NCBI GenBank assembly: GCA_916700875.1
Contig: CAKAKS010000004.1
Span: 10,002,534 to 10,066,533 of the forward strand
Length of the DNA: 64,000 nucleotides
Direction: 5' to 3'
Source: Sebastes aleutianus
Lineage: Eukaryota; Chordata; Actinopteri; Perciformes; Sebastidae
The notes under the pieces were generated by a model, which did not search any database, was not told where the DNA came from, and saw only the letters and a list, made by a program, of their open reading frames with translations. The translations under genes and the position numbers were made by a program. Position 1 is the stretch's first letter, and each line of letters opens with the position of its first letter. Of this stretch, positions 1-11,282 are shown in pieces.

Positions 1-252
1 TGTGTCCCCTGCCCACCCACAATTTATTTTTCTTTTCTGTTTAGCCATATCTCTGCATGTATTCATAGCAGGCGTTCTAATGTGGCTAAATAATGGCTAA
101 AAAACAAAAAAAAGTGGCTAAAAAAATCCAAATATACTTGTCATCAGTGGCACTGAACCCACAAGTCAAATAGCCTCCTAAGACATTGTAATGCCTTCAT
201 CACAACTGTAAGTAATTCAAGCCTTATAAATAAAACATATCATGATAAGTAC

Positions 253-335
253 CTCAAACTCTCTCACAAAGTAGCGGACCTCTGCATTGATGACTGGTCT
301 GTGGTCCAACAGTCGGGACTGGATATCACCCACAT
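253..335 (-). CDS. bloc1s5: bloc1s5 coding exon 2
   Basis: These 83 nt complete the split Asp codon and encode VGDIQSRLLDHRPVINAEVR then YFVREFE, residues 7-34. The acceptor is GTGCTGCAG and the donor is GAG|GTACTT. The LLDHRP-x-YFV-EFE core is diagnostic of BLOC1S5. The remaining coiled-coil part (well over 100 residues in the family) lies beyond the left edge, so the gene is truncated by the window and not by mutation. The intron to exon 1 is 1.1 kb and is mostly LINE-derived. Confidence 0.92.
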
Positions 336-599
336 CTGCAGCACCAAACACAGCTCAGATTACATGAAGAACAACAGGATAGCACATTTTCACAACATTA
401 TTATGACAAGTTAGTATCATGTTTTAAAACAATACTTTAAGCACACTTTAACAGACTGTGTATGCTTTTTATATATTGTGGTAGATAACCTGCATGCTAT
501 AAAAGGTATAATTCTTAATCTAATTCCAACCAAGTTTTGCATCTCATTCTTTCTTTAGGCTACATGTACTATATAAATACAAATCCTAATATCTATACA

Positions 600-1326
600 G
601 CTGTCAGACTCCACAACCAGCACTGCTCCCAGTAGACCACTTACACTTAAACACCAAAAACTGACAATAACCTGATATTTTCAGGTGGAATTTCATTCAT
701 TCTCACTGTGCAATATCATTTTCCACTTGTGCAATTTTGTTATTAGTCTGTTTATTGTCAATACTGTATATACTGGGTCAGTCCTTCATGCTGGTAGCCA
801 TCAGGCTCCACAACCAAGGCTGACCCCCATATGAGATCTATGATGACTTTAAGAGGTTTAAACATCTGCAACCATCTTGGACTCTAACCACTGGCACACT
901 GTACACTTACTTTACACTATACATCCTATATACCACTTTATAGACTGCACATATGTACATATTACATTTATTTATAGACAGACTGTACACACTATGTTCA
1001 CCCATTCACTCTGTATCTTTTATATCTCTATTATTTTTATCATTTTGTATACCTTTACCTCTCCTGTGTTTCACTATGTTTGCTGATGTTGCTGCTTTGA
1101 CACGTGAATTTCCCTCCAGGGATTAATAAAGGTTCATCTTATTTTATTTTATATACTGCTCCTATTTTTATACTTCCTTCTATTTAAATGGTTCATATTT
1201 TGTTACACTTTGTTTAGCTCATCTTTACTGTGTTAGCTGATGCATCTTGTTTTTTTGCTGCTGTACATTGCATATTTCCCCACTGCGGGACAAATAAAGG
1301 AATATCTTATCTTATCTTATCTTATC
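600..1326 (+). mobile_element. LINE 3' fragment (outer), interrupted by a second LINE
   Basis: A truncated non-LTR retrotransposon in bloc1s5 intron 1. Bases 603-635 read AVRLHNQHCSQ-stop, like the C-terminus of fish LINE ORF2 proteins. The 3' end has a CCCCACTGCGGGACAAATAA motif followed by a (TTATC)n tail at 1303-1326. A second copy without the interruption lies inverted near 35.0-35.6 kb. The exact LINE clade (L2/CR1/Rex-like) was not determined. Confidence 0.7.
776..1150 (+). mobile_element. nested 5'-truncated LINE with target-site duplication
   Basis: A second related LINE end sits inside the first one. It carries its own ORF2 C-terminal remnant (AIRLHNQG-stop at about 797-823) and its own 3' end GGGATTAATAAAGG plus an A/T-rich tail. 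It is flanked by the 8-bp direct repeat ATATACTG at 768-775 and 1151-1158. The uninterrupted copy near 35.2 kb reads straight through this point. Confidence 0.7.
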
Positions 1327-1449
1327 ACACTGTTAATGACACTAAATGACATTTTGAAGAGCCTCTTATCAGCTGCAATCTTAGATGTAGCTTTAAAAGG
1401 TAAACAGACTAACAATGAGAATGTCTTTGCAGCTGTGGATTTCACTCAC

Positions 1450-1468
1450 CTTTAGCAATCTTGTCCAT
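1450..1468 (-). CDS. bloc1s5: bloc1s5 coding exon 1 (Muted homologue, BLOC-1 subunit 5)
   Basis: Biogenesis of lysosome-related organelles complex 1 subunit 5. In mammals it is a small coiled-coil subunit of cytosolic BLOC-1 that sorts cargo from endosomes to melanosomes and platelet dense granules; its loss causes muted/Hermansky-Pudlak-type phenotypes. This 19-nt coding exon gives MDKIAK plus the first base of an Asp codon, then donor GTGAGT. Joined to exon 2 it reads IAKDVGDIQSRLLDHRPVI, matching the family segment IIKDLGEIHSRLLDHRPVI. An in-frame TAA lies upstream in the same exon sequence, so this ATG is the likely start. The N-terminus is therefore much shorter than the mammalian one. 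Confidence 0.85.
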
Positions 1469-1800
1469 GTTTACAAAACTCTGCTGACACGTTTGATTTT
1501 AGTAGTTAAATCAAGGTTTTGTGCTCCAACCAGCTAGCTAAGCTAAGCTAAGCTAAGTCACTGCTAAACACTTGCTAAATGTGCTAAATGCTGAGATAAC
1601 TGGCAGCTAAGGAGATTCTTCTCTGGCCTAAACCATCAGCCGTCAATGTAGCTTATATTTTAAATGATATAGTAATAAATGACAGCTACAATGTGAACAA
1701 AGCTGCAGAGTGTTTCTGCTAAGTGATGTCATGTGAATGGAAGTCAGCTGACTGCAGTGTTTACTACCTCTTCCGGGTTCGAGGCCGTGGACTGAACCAA
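1469..1800 (-). promoter_or_regulatory. bloc1s5: bloc1s5 5' UTR and probable promoter
   Basis: The region upstream of the bloc1s5 ATG has a minus-strand ETS-type core CCGGAAG (complement of 1770-1776), a common element of TATA-less promoters. A short AGCTA-type tandem repeat lies at about 1538-1557. The transcription start is not visible directly and the assignment is by position. Confidence 0.4.
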
Positions 1801-2099
1801 GTGGCTGAGAGAGAGAGGGGTGTCTCATTCAGATCATTTTTTGATTACCACTCTACCATTCTTAAAATACTTTATTCTGCAGTCTTGATTTGAGGTAAAC
1901 TACAGTGACGTGCTTTTTTACCCTGGAAGTTAAAAATGTAAATGGTAATAATAATAATAATATTTTAGTTTAAATACATTTTAGTTTTTTTTTTGTTTTT
2001 TTTACATTTATCCTTTGATATTGCAATATATTTGTATTAATTGTTTTTTATTTGTTTGTTTTTTTATTGACACAACAAACATGAATTACTTCTTTATTG

Positions 2100-2285
2100 T
2101 TTTCTTCCATTTATTTATTTATGCATGTTCTTTTTAAATATTTATATATTGTAATTTGCTTAATGAATTGTATATATGTGTATATATGTTTTTGTTTTTA
2201 TTTTTTTATTTTATTTTATTATTGAATAGACGCTTTGGCAATATTGTTCACCTGACAGTCATGCCAATAAAGCAAATTGAATTGG
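2100..2285 (+). mobile_element. retroelement 3' tail
   Basis: An A/T-rich tail ends in GTCATGCCAATAAAGCAAAT and a degenerate TTGAA repeat. This is the kind of 3' end found on fish LINE copies. No coding portion remains. Confidence 0.5.
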
Positions 2286-2599
2286 ATTGAATTTACTGAT
2301 GTTTTGTGTGTCTGAGGACAGCAGATGTCAGTGTTGCTCTGTGGTGGAACAAAGTGACACCAAAACTTACCTTTTAAAACTCATTTCCATGACTTACATT
2401 ACTTATCTATTCAATGTACACTCAATAATATAGGAATGTGTATTTTTAAATAAAGACCCTACATTTTTCCTCACTATGTGGTGGAACAATGCACATTGAA
2501 TAGATAAGTAATGTAAGAAATAATAGATAAGTAATGTAAGAAATAGTAGGCTATTCCACAGTCTACTTTACATTCTTTCCCCAAATGGTTCATGTAAAT

Positions 2600-3055
2600 C
2601 ATAGTACCACTTTATAATAATAACATACATTGCAACTAATGGTTTATGCATGGTTGAGAACTCATTTACTCATGCTTTATACATCAATTATAAGCCATTA
2701 ATAAGAATAACTTTGAGGTTGCCAGGTTGTGAAAAATCCCCGTTTCTGGTGTTATAACTCTAGACTTAATGGCTTAGTAGAAACTGTGAAAATCACAAGT
2801 ATTTATTAATGAATTTCCTACACTTATAACTGCATTATTACCAAAGACCAGCAGGAGGGATTTTTCCACAACCTGGCAACCCCAAAGTGGCTATTATTAA
2901 TGTCTTATAACTCATATGTAAAGCATTAATTAAATATTAACCACAAATAAAGCCACTTTAATATAATATAATATAATATAATATAATATAATATAATATA
3001 AATATAATATAATATAAACCCTAAAATATAGGGTGCCTTAGTAGAAAGTGGTACC
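2600..3055. mobile_element. MITE-like element with nested inverted repeats
   Basis: The ends are inverted: AGTACCACTTTATA near 2600-2614 and its complement (GTGGTAC) near 3048-3054. An internal inverted pair occurs at about 2711-2741 (GGTTGCCAGGTTGTG) and about 2864-2884 (CACAACCTGGCAACC). An (ATAAT)n run fills 2960-3017. There is no coding capacity, consistent with a palindromic non-autonomous DNA transposon. Confidence 0.55.
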
Positions 3056-4244
3056 TTATAGTTGTGCAATAATTATTAAATATTAGTTTAACTTTTATAC
3101 AGGGACTAGAGTGTCCACAGTTGGTATTTAGTATTTAATATTGAGTATTTACTGACCTTATCATCAGGAAACATGATATAGTGGTAGAATACTATAAATC
3201 CATCACACCTATTAGTCCTTTTGGAAATAATAAAGGTATTATTGTATGTGGTGATACTACAGGAGATAAATATAGCAAGACGAATGGTACTCTTACCTCT
3301 AAATAAATTAGCACACTATAATCTTTGAGTATGGAGAAGGCCTTTGACCTCTCAGTATCTACGTTGGGGTTTCTACATTCCTATTTAGTTTCTTAGGTTT
3401 ACAACATTTGCATTTATTAAGATGTCACTATAGTGAAATTAGGTAGACTAAGATATTACATACAAGTACATTTAAAGTATGTTTCTTTGGAAAACCCCAC
3501 AGTCGCCACAAGATGGCACCAAATGTCTCACATGAGTTTTGGAAATCCAGGGCTGGCAAAGCCCCGGTGACTGAATTATCTTGGATTAGCAAATGCTTTT
3601 ATTACACTTCATGAAATGCAAATATATTGGCATAAATGTATTAATAAACACAGCACTTGTGGCAAGAGCAAACCAGCACATGCAGATATTCGGTCAGAGT
3701 GAGAAGAGGCGTTGTTTGGGGGCAAACGTTGCATATTAGTTGTCAAAAGTTTGTTTGCGAGCCCTAAATTCATTAGGACTGTCATGCTCAGTTAAGAGAA
3801 AATCATTAAGGCACCACTTAAGTCCCCCACTGTCCACATTGTTTAGTTAAACACTTATTACATGCACCATTAGTTTTGATTTGGGCCTATTAAGGAGATT
3901 AAATGATTGATCAGCAGCCGAGGGATAAAAACAAGCCCTCCACTGCAGCCTCGTGTTAGTCTGAGGAAGCACGAGAGGATCTCTGTTAACAGAACATGTC
4001 GGATCCAGCAAAAAGACCTCTGTGACAGGAACGTGCATCCTGTTGTTTTGTTTATTCATGACTCTGCAGGGTGAAATTAAAAACATTTAGATCAACCCCT
4101 GAGAATGGTGGAGAGGCTAGTTAAATGCAGCATTCATTACCATATCTAGATGGAATAGAATAGCAGGGTAACGTAAAAATCTAATTTGTGGTTTAGTATA
4201 ACAGAAGAGATATTAAAGAGACACTTACGGTATATTAAATGATA

Positions 4245-4650
4245 TTATATATTTTGTAGATCAATAAAAAAAAAGTGTGTTATAGTTTAATAACTGAAAC
4301 TTTTGACATTTACAGATAACACAATTATTTAAAAAAGAATAAATCTAGTTTGTAGATCAGTGGTAATAATGATTATTAATTATTAATATTATTCTTGTTA
4401 ATAATAATGATAATGATAATAATAATAATAAAATATATAATATATATATAAAATATATTTTGCAGATCAATAAAAAAGTGTGTTATAGTTTAAGAACTAA
4501 AACTTTTGACATTTACAAATAACAAAATTATATATTATTATAAAAAATAATAAATGTAGTTTGTAGACCAGTAGTGATAATAAACGTATTATAATTATTA
4601 ATATTATTATAACAGTCAGTTATTAATAATTATATTAATGATAATAATAA
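4245..4650. repeat. about 200-bp tandem duplication, A/T-rich
   Basis: Two head-to-tail copies, about 4250-4445 and about 4452-4645, share the blocks GTGTGTTATAGTTTAA, AACTTTTGACATTTACA and TAGTTTGTAGA, each ending in a (TAA)n-rich stretch. The copies are diverged by substitutions and small indels. This is a local duplication, not a recognised transposon. Confidence 0.65.
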
Positions 4651-5639
4651 TAATAATAATAATACATATAAATAAATTGGAAGTCTTAAATAAATTGATG
4701 TTCCATTATTAGCATAATGTTTCAGATTTGGAGTCAGAAAAAAGTTCTTAAATACTATTCTGAACTTCTCTACAAAATGTGAAACTTAAATAATCTATCA
4801 TATGTATTATGCATTTAAATACAGTTTAAATTAGATTTTGCACACTTAACTTGGGGCTGGAAATAATACATTTTACATTCAGATTCTGAACAGGGACGAA
4901 GAAGAAAACTTTAAACATCCACTACTCTAAAACTTCTCCAAAGTTGAGATTTCCACAGCATTACAGGATTTGGAGGGCAAAAGCCAACATCAGCATAACG
5001 AGGAAATATGTGTCCTTCTGCATCATTATCTGCAAGCGTTCTGATGCTCGGCTGCAGTTTGCATGCGAGAGCTCTCGTTGCATGAGAGCAGAGCATGTGT
5101 TTCTCTGTATTTCTGTCCCACAGGTCTATTAAGTGAATTGTGCTTTTCTATTTGACACCCCTGCGCGGAGCACAAAGCCTTTCTGGGACACTCTCCAAAA
5201 TTGTCACTGAAAAAGAACAACATTGTTAAAAGCTATAAAAGAGAATTGAGACTTATATACGGTAAATAGGCCATTGTTTAATGTCAGTAGCTGTCTACTT
5301 TAGATGAGATAAGATCATTTGAATTCTGTTAAAAGCCTTTGGTAATAGTTTTGTTGAATTCAGTTCAGTTAATTGAAGTTCAGCACCAGTTTAAATCTGT
5401 TCATTAGTTATAGAGCATGATAATATTTACATTATCCTATTTCTGTGTAACTGACCTATTTATATATTTATATATTGTCGAATAGTTTAAACAAATACTT
5501 ATATAAATGCTATTATTAAGTTCAGACTTTTTGGACAGTCTGCAATTAAAAGAGTTCGGTTTATGCTGTTTAAATGCTTGATGTTGGTTTGGTTGGAAAA
5601 TAAGAATGAAGCTGAAATTAAGAAATAAATGAATCATTA

Positions 5640-6588
5640 ATTGATAATTTCAGTAAATTCAAATTTTCCCTCTTGACCCAAATCAATTTTTTAATCATAT
5701 ATAACATGCAGTATATAATCATATTTTTAAGTATTTTATTTTTTTTATTTTTAGTATTTTATTTCCTGTTCCAGAGTCTCTTTGAATTATCCATCAGTTT
5801 GGAGACCACAACTTTGGCTACACTATAGATTTGTATTGTGATTTTTATTGTGAATTATGTATAGTGTACACAATACACATACCAGATGTATCTATGTCCT
5901 TATCATATAAGATACAGTCTTTCTCCCTCTATCTTTTCATTACACTTCCACATATGATCTGTACACAGTACGCAGGACCAAAGCAGCGGCGTTCCACCCC
6001 CCGTGTGTCCATGCTCGCCAGTATCCAGATGATCTCCTGCAGCACTTCCACTGCTCCAGCAGTGCAGTGGGAGGTCTGTGATTGTGGTTTACCAAACATG
6101 CCCACTGGCCCTATACGAGCTCGCCCCGGTGACGCTCTTGCCTCTGTGTCTCTCTCCTCCCCGGCCCGACCACGCCGCCCCTGTAACGACGGTGCTCACA
6201 TTACCCACTGGGTATAATTATTCTGCATTTTGCTGCCCCCTCTCTCTCTCTCTCTCTCTCTCTCTCATGCTTTCTCTGCCTCTCTCTCTCTCGGCTCGGC
6301 TGGGTCTTGACACCGAGGTCCAGGCGGAGGGCCGCGGGGCCGCTGCTTTGTGTTCACAACACGCTGAACGCCACTCACTGCACCGTGGCTCTGAACAGGT
6401 GGGGGTGGTGGTGATGGGAAAGGGGGAAAGGGAAGGGAAGGAGGGGGTGTTACTCACTGGATGCCAAGGCCTCTGGGCCTGAGGGGCGGTGGGGGTGGAG
6501 GGGTGGTTGGAGAGGACCTGCTGCCCAGCAACCCACCTACCCGCTTCTGCCCTTCTCTCTCTCCATATCCAGTTCCTTATTTCATTTA

Positions 6589-6647
<59 letters not shown>

Positions 6648-8435
6648 TCCCAGTCCCTGGGCTGCGAGCAGGTCGTTTGTCCCGGCGCCACCACCACGTT
6701 CTCGTCCCCCCGCCTGCTGGAGGCGGGATGCTTCAGAGCTGTCCGCCACGGAGACGAGGTGGAGGGGGTGAGAGCAGAAAATAGAATAAAAGGTAGTCAG
6801 TAAAAACATGAAGAATGGAGTGCAGCGGGAAGGTAAAGACCCACATTAAACACACTGAAGGCCTTTATGCAGTGGCACTTTACATGTCACTGTGTAGCGT
6901 GACACTATCCCGCTGTCACTCTGTCCCAAGGCCTGATGGGAAGACGCAGTGGCGGTACATGGCTCACAGCCTGAAAATCAACATATGTACTCATCATCCT
7001 GCGCTTTTCAGGGAAGAGACGATATTTTCTCTTTCGCAGCAAAGCAGGACGGAACCTTGTCAGGCTGCGATGGCGATGAACTGCCCCCTTTCCCTCGGAG
7101 CTTGAGATCGCCACTGAGGCATTCAGGGAGGACTGGAAGTGTGTGTGTAAGGGGAGACCAGTGTGTCGGCCGCGATTAGCGTTTGCGGCGGGCCCCTGCC
7201 GCCATTTTTGGGGCTCGTCCGGGAGATTAACGGGAAGCGCGCTGTCATTTCTCCCATGGGGGTCTGTCCCCCTGTCCTCTCCCGTCCTAGCACGGGGAGG
7301 GATCGCATCTTCCTCCAAGAGGCAGCGTCGAAGTCGACTGAGGGCAACAGGCTGAGGGGAGGCTGCAAACCTGTTGAGGCAGAGCGTCCCGCAAAGTGCC
7401 CACAATCAGAGTGACAGATATGGGGTGGAGGGAGCGCTGAACTACGGATATCTCTCCGTTTGTGGCGAACAAAAATTGCTTCTCCTGGCTGTAGCGTTTC
7501 AAACACACACACACACACACTTAAATACCACATATATGTACACACACTTGAGCAGAGGAGGAGTTGAGACTGCGAGGTGGAGGGGAAGCGTCGAATGAGC
7601 TCAACTTGATGGCTTTTGAAGTTTTTCTTCAGTTTGTGTGTGTGTGTGCTCGGTGAAATTCGACGTGGGACAGAGCAGAGGAGAAAGGAAAGGAGTATAG
7701 GAAAAAAGGGGGTCTGCCCTGAGGTCACACACACACATGCACACACACTCAAACACACACACACACACACACTTCTCGGGCTGCTGTGGCATGTTTGGAG
7801 CAGTGCCTCGTCAGATTAGGGCCATGCTGGCTGTGTTTGATGGCCAACCTGGACAGACAAGGCCTGCCAGGCACAAACTGCTCAGGCACATGATGTCAGG
7901 GCGGACACACACACACACGCTCACACACACACATGCACACACACACAAAAATTATCCCGCGCCAGACCAAAGAGACAGATGACACCCAGCATGAAGCTAA
8001 AGCCAAATCTGTAAGCATCCGCTGCGATCCAGCTGGCTAGCCCTAGGGTACCTGTCTCTGCGAAGTGGAATCAGCGTCACCCCCGTGAGCTGTCAAATTA
8101 GCTCACAGGGCTGGAAATGCTGAAGAGATTTGGCCCCTCGTCGTGGAAGAGCAAAAAGAGAGAGGGGGGGAAGGGAGGGTGGTGTTAAAAAATGTTATTA
8201 ATTCATCCTCCTGTTGGGAAAAATGGTTAAACTCCCAACAACATGAATCAGTGAAGGTGGACTTATTAGTGTGAACCTGTGGGCTTAGCAATGAAGACAC
8301 ATGTATACACACACACACACACAATGTGTTCCAACACCAACGAACACACACATGTACGCACATACATGCTGATACAAGCAGATGCACATGCTCAGACACA
8401 GAAGAAAAATTACATGCACACATGCCTCACGACTT

Positions 8436-8476
<41 letters not shown>

Positions 8477-9000
8477 TGCAGTGCCAGGGGCAAGTTTTCA
8501 ATTACTGCCAGTGCTAAGCAGTCACCTGGGAGAGATGTACCATGTTTGAGTGGAAAGGCATTTCCACCAAGATTTTTTTTTTTCTTTTTTTTTTATACCT
8601 CTTCTTGTCCCAGTTGTGAGACAGCTGTGAATGTCAGGCACATGATCAGAAATGACATTAAACAAAACATTAAATGTTTCCTCGGTGAACATTTACATCG
8701 CAGGAAATGATCAAGGAAAGCCTGTCTGAAAAGTGAGATTCGAAACAACTGTTGAATGTGTGAAAATGTGCCTGATTGAAAGCCCCGAGGATTGAGTTGT
8801 CAATCTAGTCAAAATTAGATCACGTAGTCGCTGTGAAGGGAGACGTCGCACACTAAATGAACTTAAATACAAGACATAAATGAATGGAAGACATAAAACA
8901 ACAACTTTTCCAGAGTTTCACCTCGTCACTAAGGTTTAATGTGCCGTATGTTTTGAAAAGTTAACAGTTAGGGATTGTACACAAATGAACGGCGTTAAGA
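5640..9000. other. intergenic, CT- and CA-microsatellite rich, partly GC-rich
   Basis: No supported gene. (CT)n runs lie at 6241-6266 and 6592-6649. (CA)n or (GT)n runs lie at about 7502-7520, 7638-7648, 7757-7771, 7905-7945 and 8437-8471. The stretch 5960-7450 is unusually GC- and CpG-rich for this window and contains unique-looking sequence (for example 7170-7260) that could be a regulatory island. The long open frames here come from the simple repeats. Confidence 0.5.
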
Positions 9001-9299
9001 GAGGGGCTGAATCTTTTGTTAATGCTTCACTTTTTTTTTTTATTACAAAATTGGTTCCATTATTTTCACCATTGATGAAAAGTGCATCACGAATTTACGA
9101 TGATGTAACCTAATTAAAACTTTAAATGTTAATGGAACAAGAATTTTCACACATCCATCGATTACCAAATGCCGCATCCCCTTTATCTCCCCGTTTTCTT
9201 TTGTATCTTCAGTTGTATTAAAACCTACATATTTAGCCAGGCTTTTGATCAAGACTGGATATTATTATTTATTATTTATTTATTATTCACTTATTTTAT

Positions 9300-9540
9300 T
9301 GTATTTAATTTGTATACTTCTATTCTATTTGATTGTTATTGAATAATTTTGTTTTTACTTCACACTGTTTTACTACTGTTTTAACTTTTACTACTACTAT
9401 TTTTGTTACTATAACTTTTAATTCTATGTGTTGGTTTCAAATTATCTCATTATTAGATTGTTGTTGTCTTTTCTGTTGTTTTCACGGTAACCTGTATGAA
9501 AGGTGCTATACAAATAATGTTTGATTGATTGATAGATAAT
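9300..9540 (+). mobile_element. LINE (L2-like) 3' end
   Basis: The stretch ends in GAAAGGTGCTATACAAATAA followed by TTGATTGATTGAT, the 3' signature of L2-like LINE copies in fish. Only the non-coding 3' end is present. Confidence 0.6.
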
Positions 9541-9737
9541 GAAGCAAAAAAGCCCCCCTCAAATTATCTAAAACAAAAAATAGCAAAAATAAAAAATACA
9601 TAACCCTCCCCCTTTTTTGGCCCCCCTCATAATTTTTGTACAGTCCCTTATCGTAATCTTTAAAAAAAAAAAATAAAAAATTAAAATTATTTACTTAAAT
9701 ACAGGTGAGCTGGACATGTCAAATTTGTGTACAGGCA

Positions 9738-9870
9738 AACATACATTCATTCATTATCCGTAACCGACTATCCCATTTGTGGGCGCGATCCCAGCTGACA
9801 TTGGGCGAAGGCGGGATACACCCTGGACAGGTCGCCAGACTATCACAGGGCTGACACATAGAGACAGAGC
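9738..9870 (+). mobile_element. dispersed LINE/SINE-type repeat fragment
   Basis: It starts with a CATTCATTCATT run, then ATCCGTAACCGACTATCCCA and ACACCCTGGACAGGTCGCCA, blocks I recognise as a very common dispersed repeat of fish genomes. The fragment is short and degraded. Confidence 0.55.
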
Positions 9871-11019
9871 TCAACTATATCGAAAATAGATTTTCCAATA
9901 TTAAATTAATAATCAATGATATAATAATGAATGATATAATAATGAATTTACTTTGGTTTAACATGGAACTTTTCTTTCACAGAAATTCCCTTTGAAAAAA
10001 AAATTACATAATTCTTTCCAGGCAACTTCCCTGAAAGATTATAAGAAAATTATCTAAGAAACTAAAGCTGTACGGAGATTACTCCAAAAATGAATAGCCT
10101 ATTATGATTTTCCTCGTATCTCGTTATGTAAGTACGCAACACTGCGGGCCTGTTACATACCGAGATCAAACACTCCCTGCTAACTAAGCAGCAGAAAGAA
10201 CTGCTCACTTATTCTAAGAAATAAATAAATAAAAGGTGGCTGCCAAGTTTTAGCCAGGGTGAAGTCCTTCTGGGCCCAAAGTGTCCCCGCCATGCCGGCG
10301 CGCTAATAGCCACAGCAGGTTTCCTGTGTGTGAGGTGACATGGGCAATAGTGAGGAGGTAGGGACTGCCAACAACAACACTGCTCCCTGGTGTGTGTGAC
10401 AACACGTTGACCCCTTTGGAGAGCTTGTCCTGCCCTGAGACAGACCAGTGTGCGTGTTTGCGTGTGTGTATGTGTGTGCGTTAGGGTGTAAGATGGAACC
10501 TGACAGGAGTTTAGCGCTGATGACCACCACGGCGAGAGATGGCAGCGCTCTTCCTGGAGGGAGATACTGTCACTCTTCTATGTTTGTATGAGTGTGGGTG
10601 TGTGATTGTTCTTACTTGCAGAGAGTTTCTTCAGGCTTGAAAAGTGACATTCTTGTTTCTCAGTATGTCTTTTGAGAAGGAATATGTTTTTTTTCTGGTC
10701 ACTTGAGTGTAGTTGAAGTGGAGTTTTTTTTTACTGGGAATTACATCTTGAATATGTCAAATATCACACCAAATATGAAAGCAAGCATGAGGTCAAGCGT
10801 AAGATAAAGAGCATTACATAAAGCATTGCTTTTCTACAAAAAGGGCTAACTAGAATACAGTTTAAAGATGATGATATGATATGATGTGACAATTAAAGTA
10901 TCTCCATGACAACTGAGCCAACTCCATCCACTGATGAGGACTATGACACACAGTTGAAAGCCCTGGAAAAAGCTAGTAAGTTGACCCTGAGTTAAGATTT
11001 TTGTTTCACAGGTAGACGT

Positions 11020-11282
11020 ATAAATAGGACGCATTTTAGGCTTTTCTCGTTTCATTTGAACGCCGTTTTTTTGCGTGTCATTTGTACGCCACGCAACAAA
11101 ACTACGGTAACATCCGCAGTTAGGTTTAGGTAACAAAACCACTTAATTTACATTGCAGTCAGTACAGGCTACATGGCGTACAAATGACACGCCAAAAGCA
11201 AGAAAGGTGTTCTTATTGCACGCTAAATGCCTTGCGCATTATCGTGGCATTCGTATGCCTTTTCGTGCGAACGGACTAGGTA
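11020..11282. mobile_element. MITE-like repeat, partial copy of the 58-59 kb family
   Basis: It contains GCGTGTCATTTGTACGCCA at about 11073-11091 and the inverted version TGGCGTACAAATGACACGCC at 11173-11192. It ends in TTTTCGTGCGAACGGACTAGG. The same blocks occur at 58187-58822, showing one non-autonomous family with inverted ends. Confidence 0.6.

Noticed and set aside
6218..6809. Frames of 75-159 residues with RERERE or SLSLSL
   Set aside because: They are produced by (CT)n microsatellites at 6241-6266 and 6592-6649.
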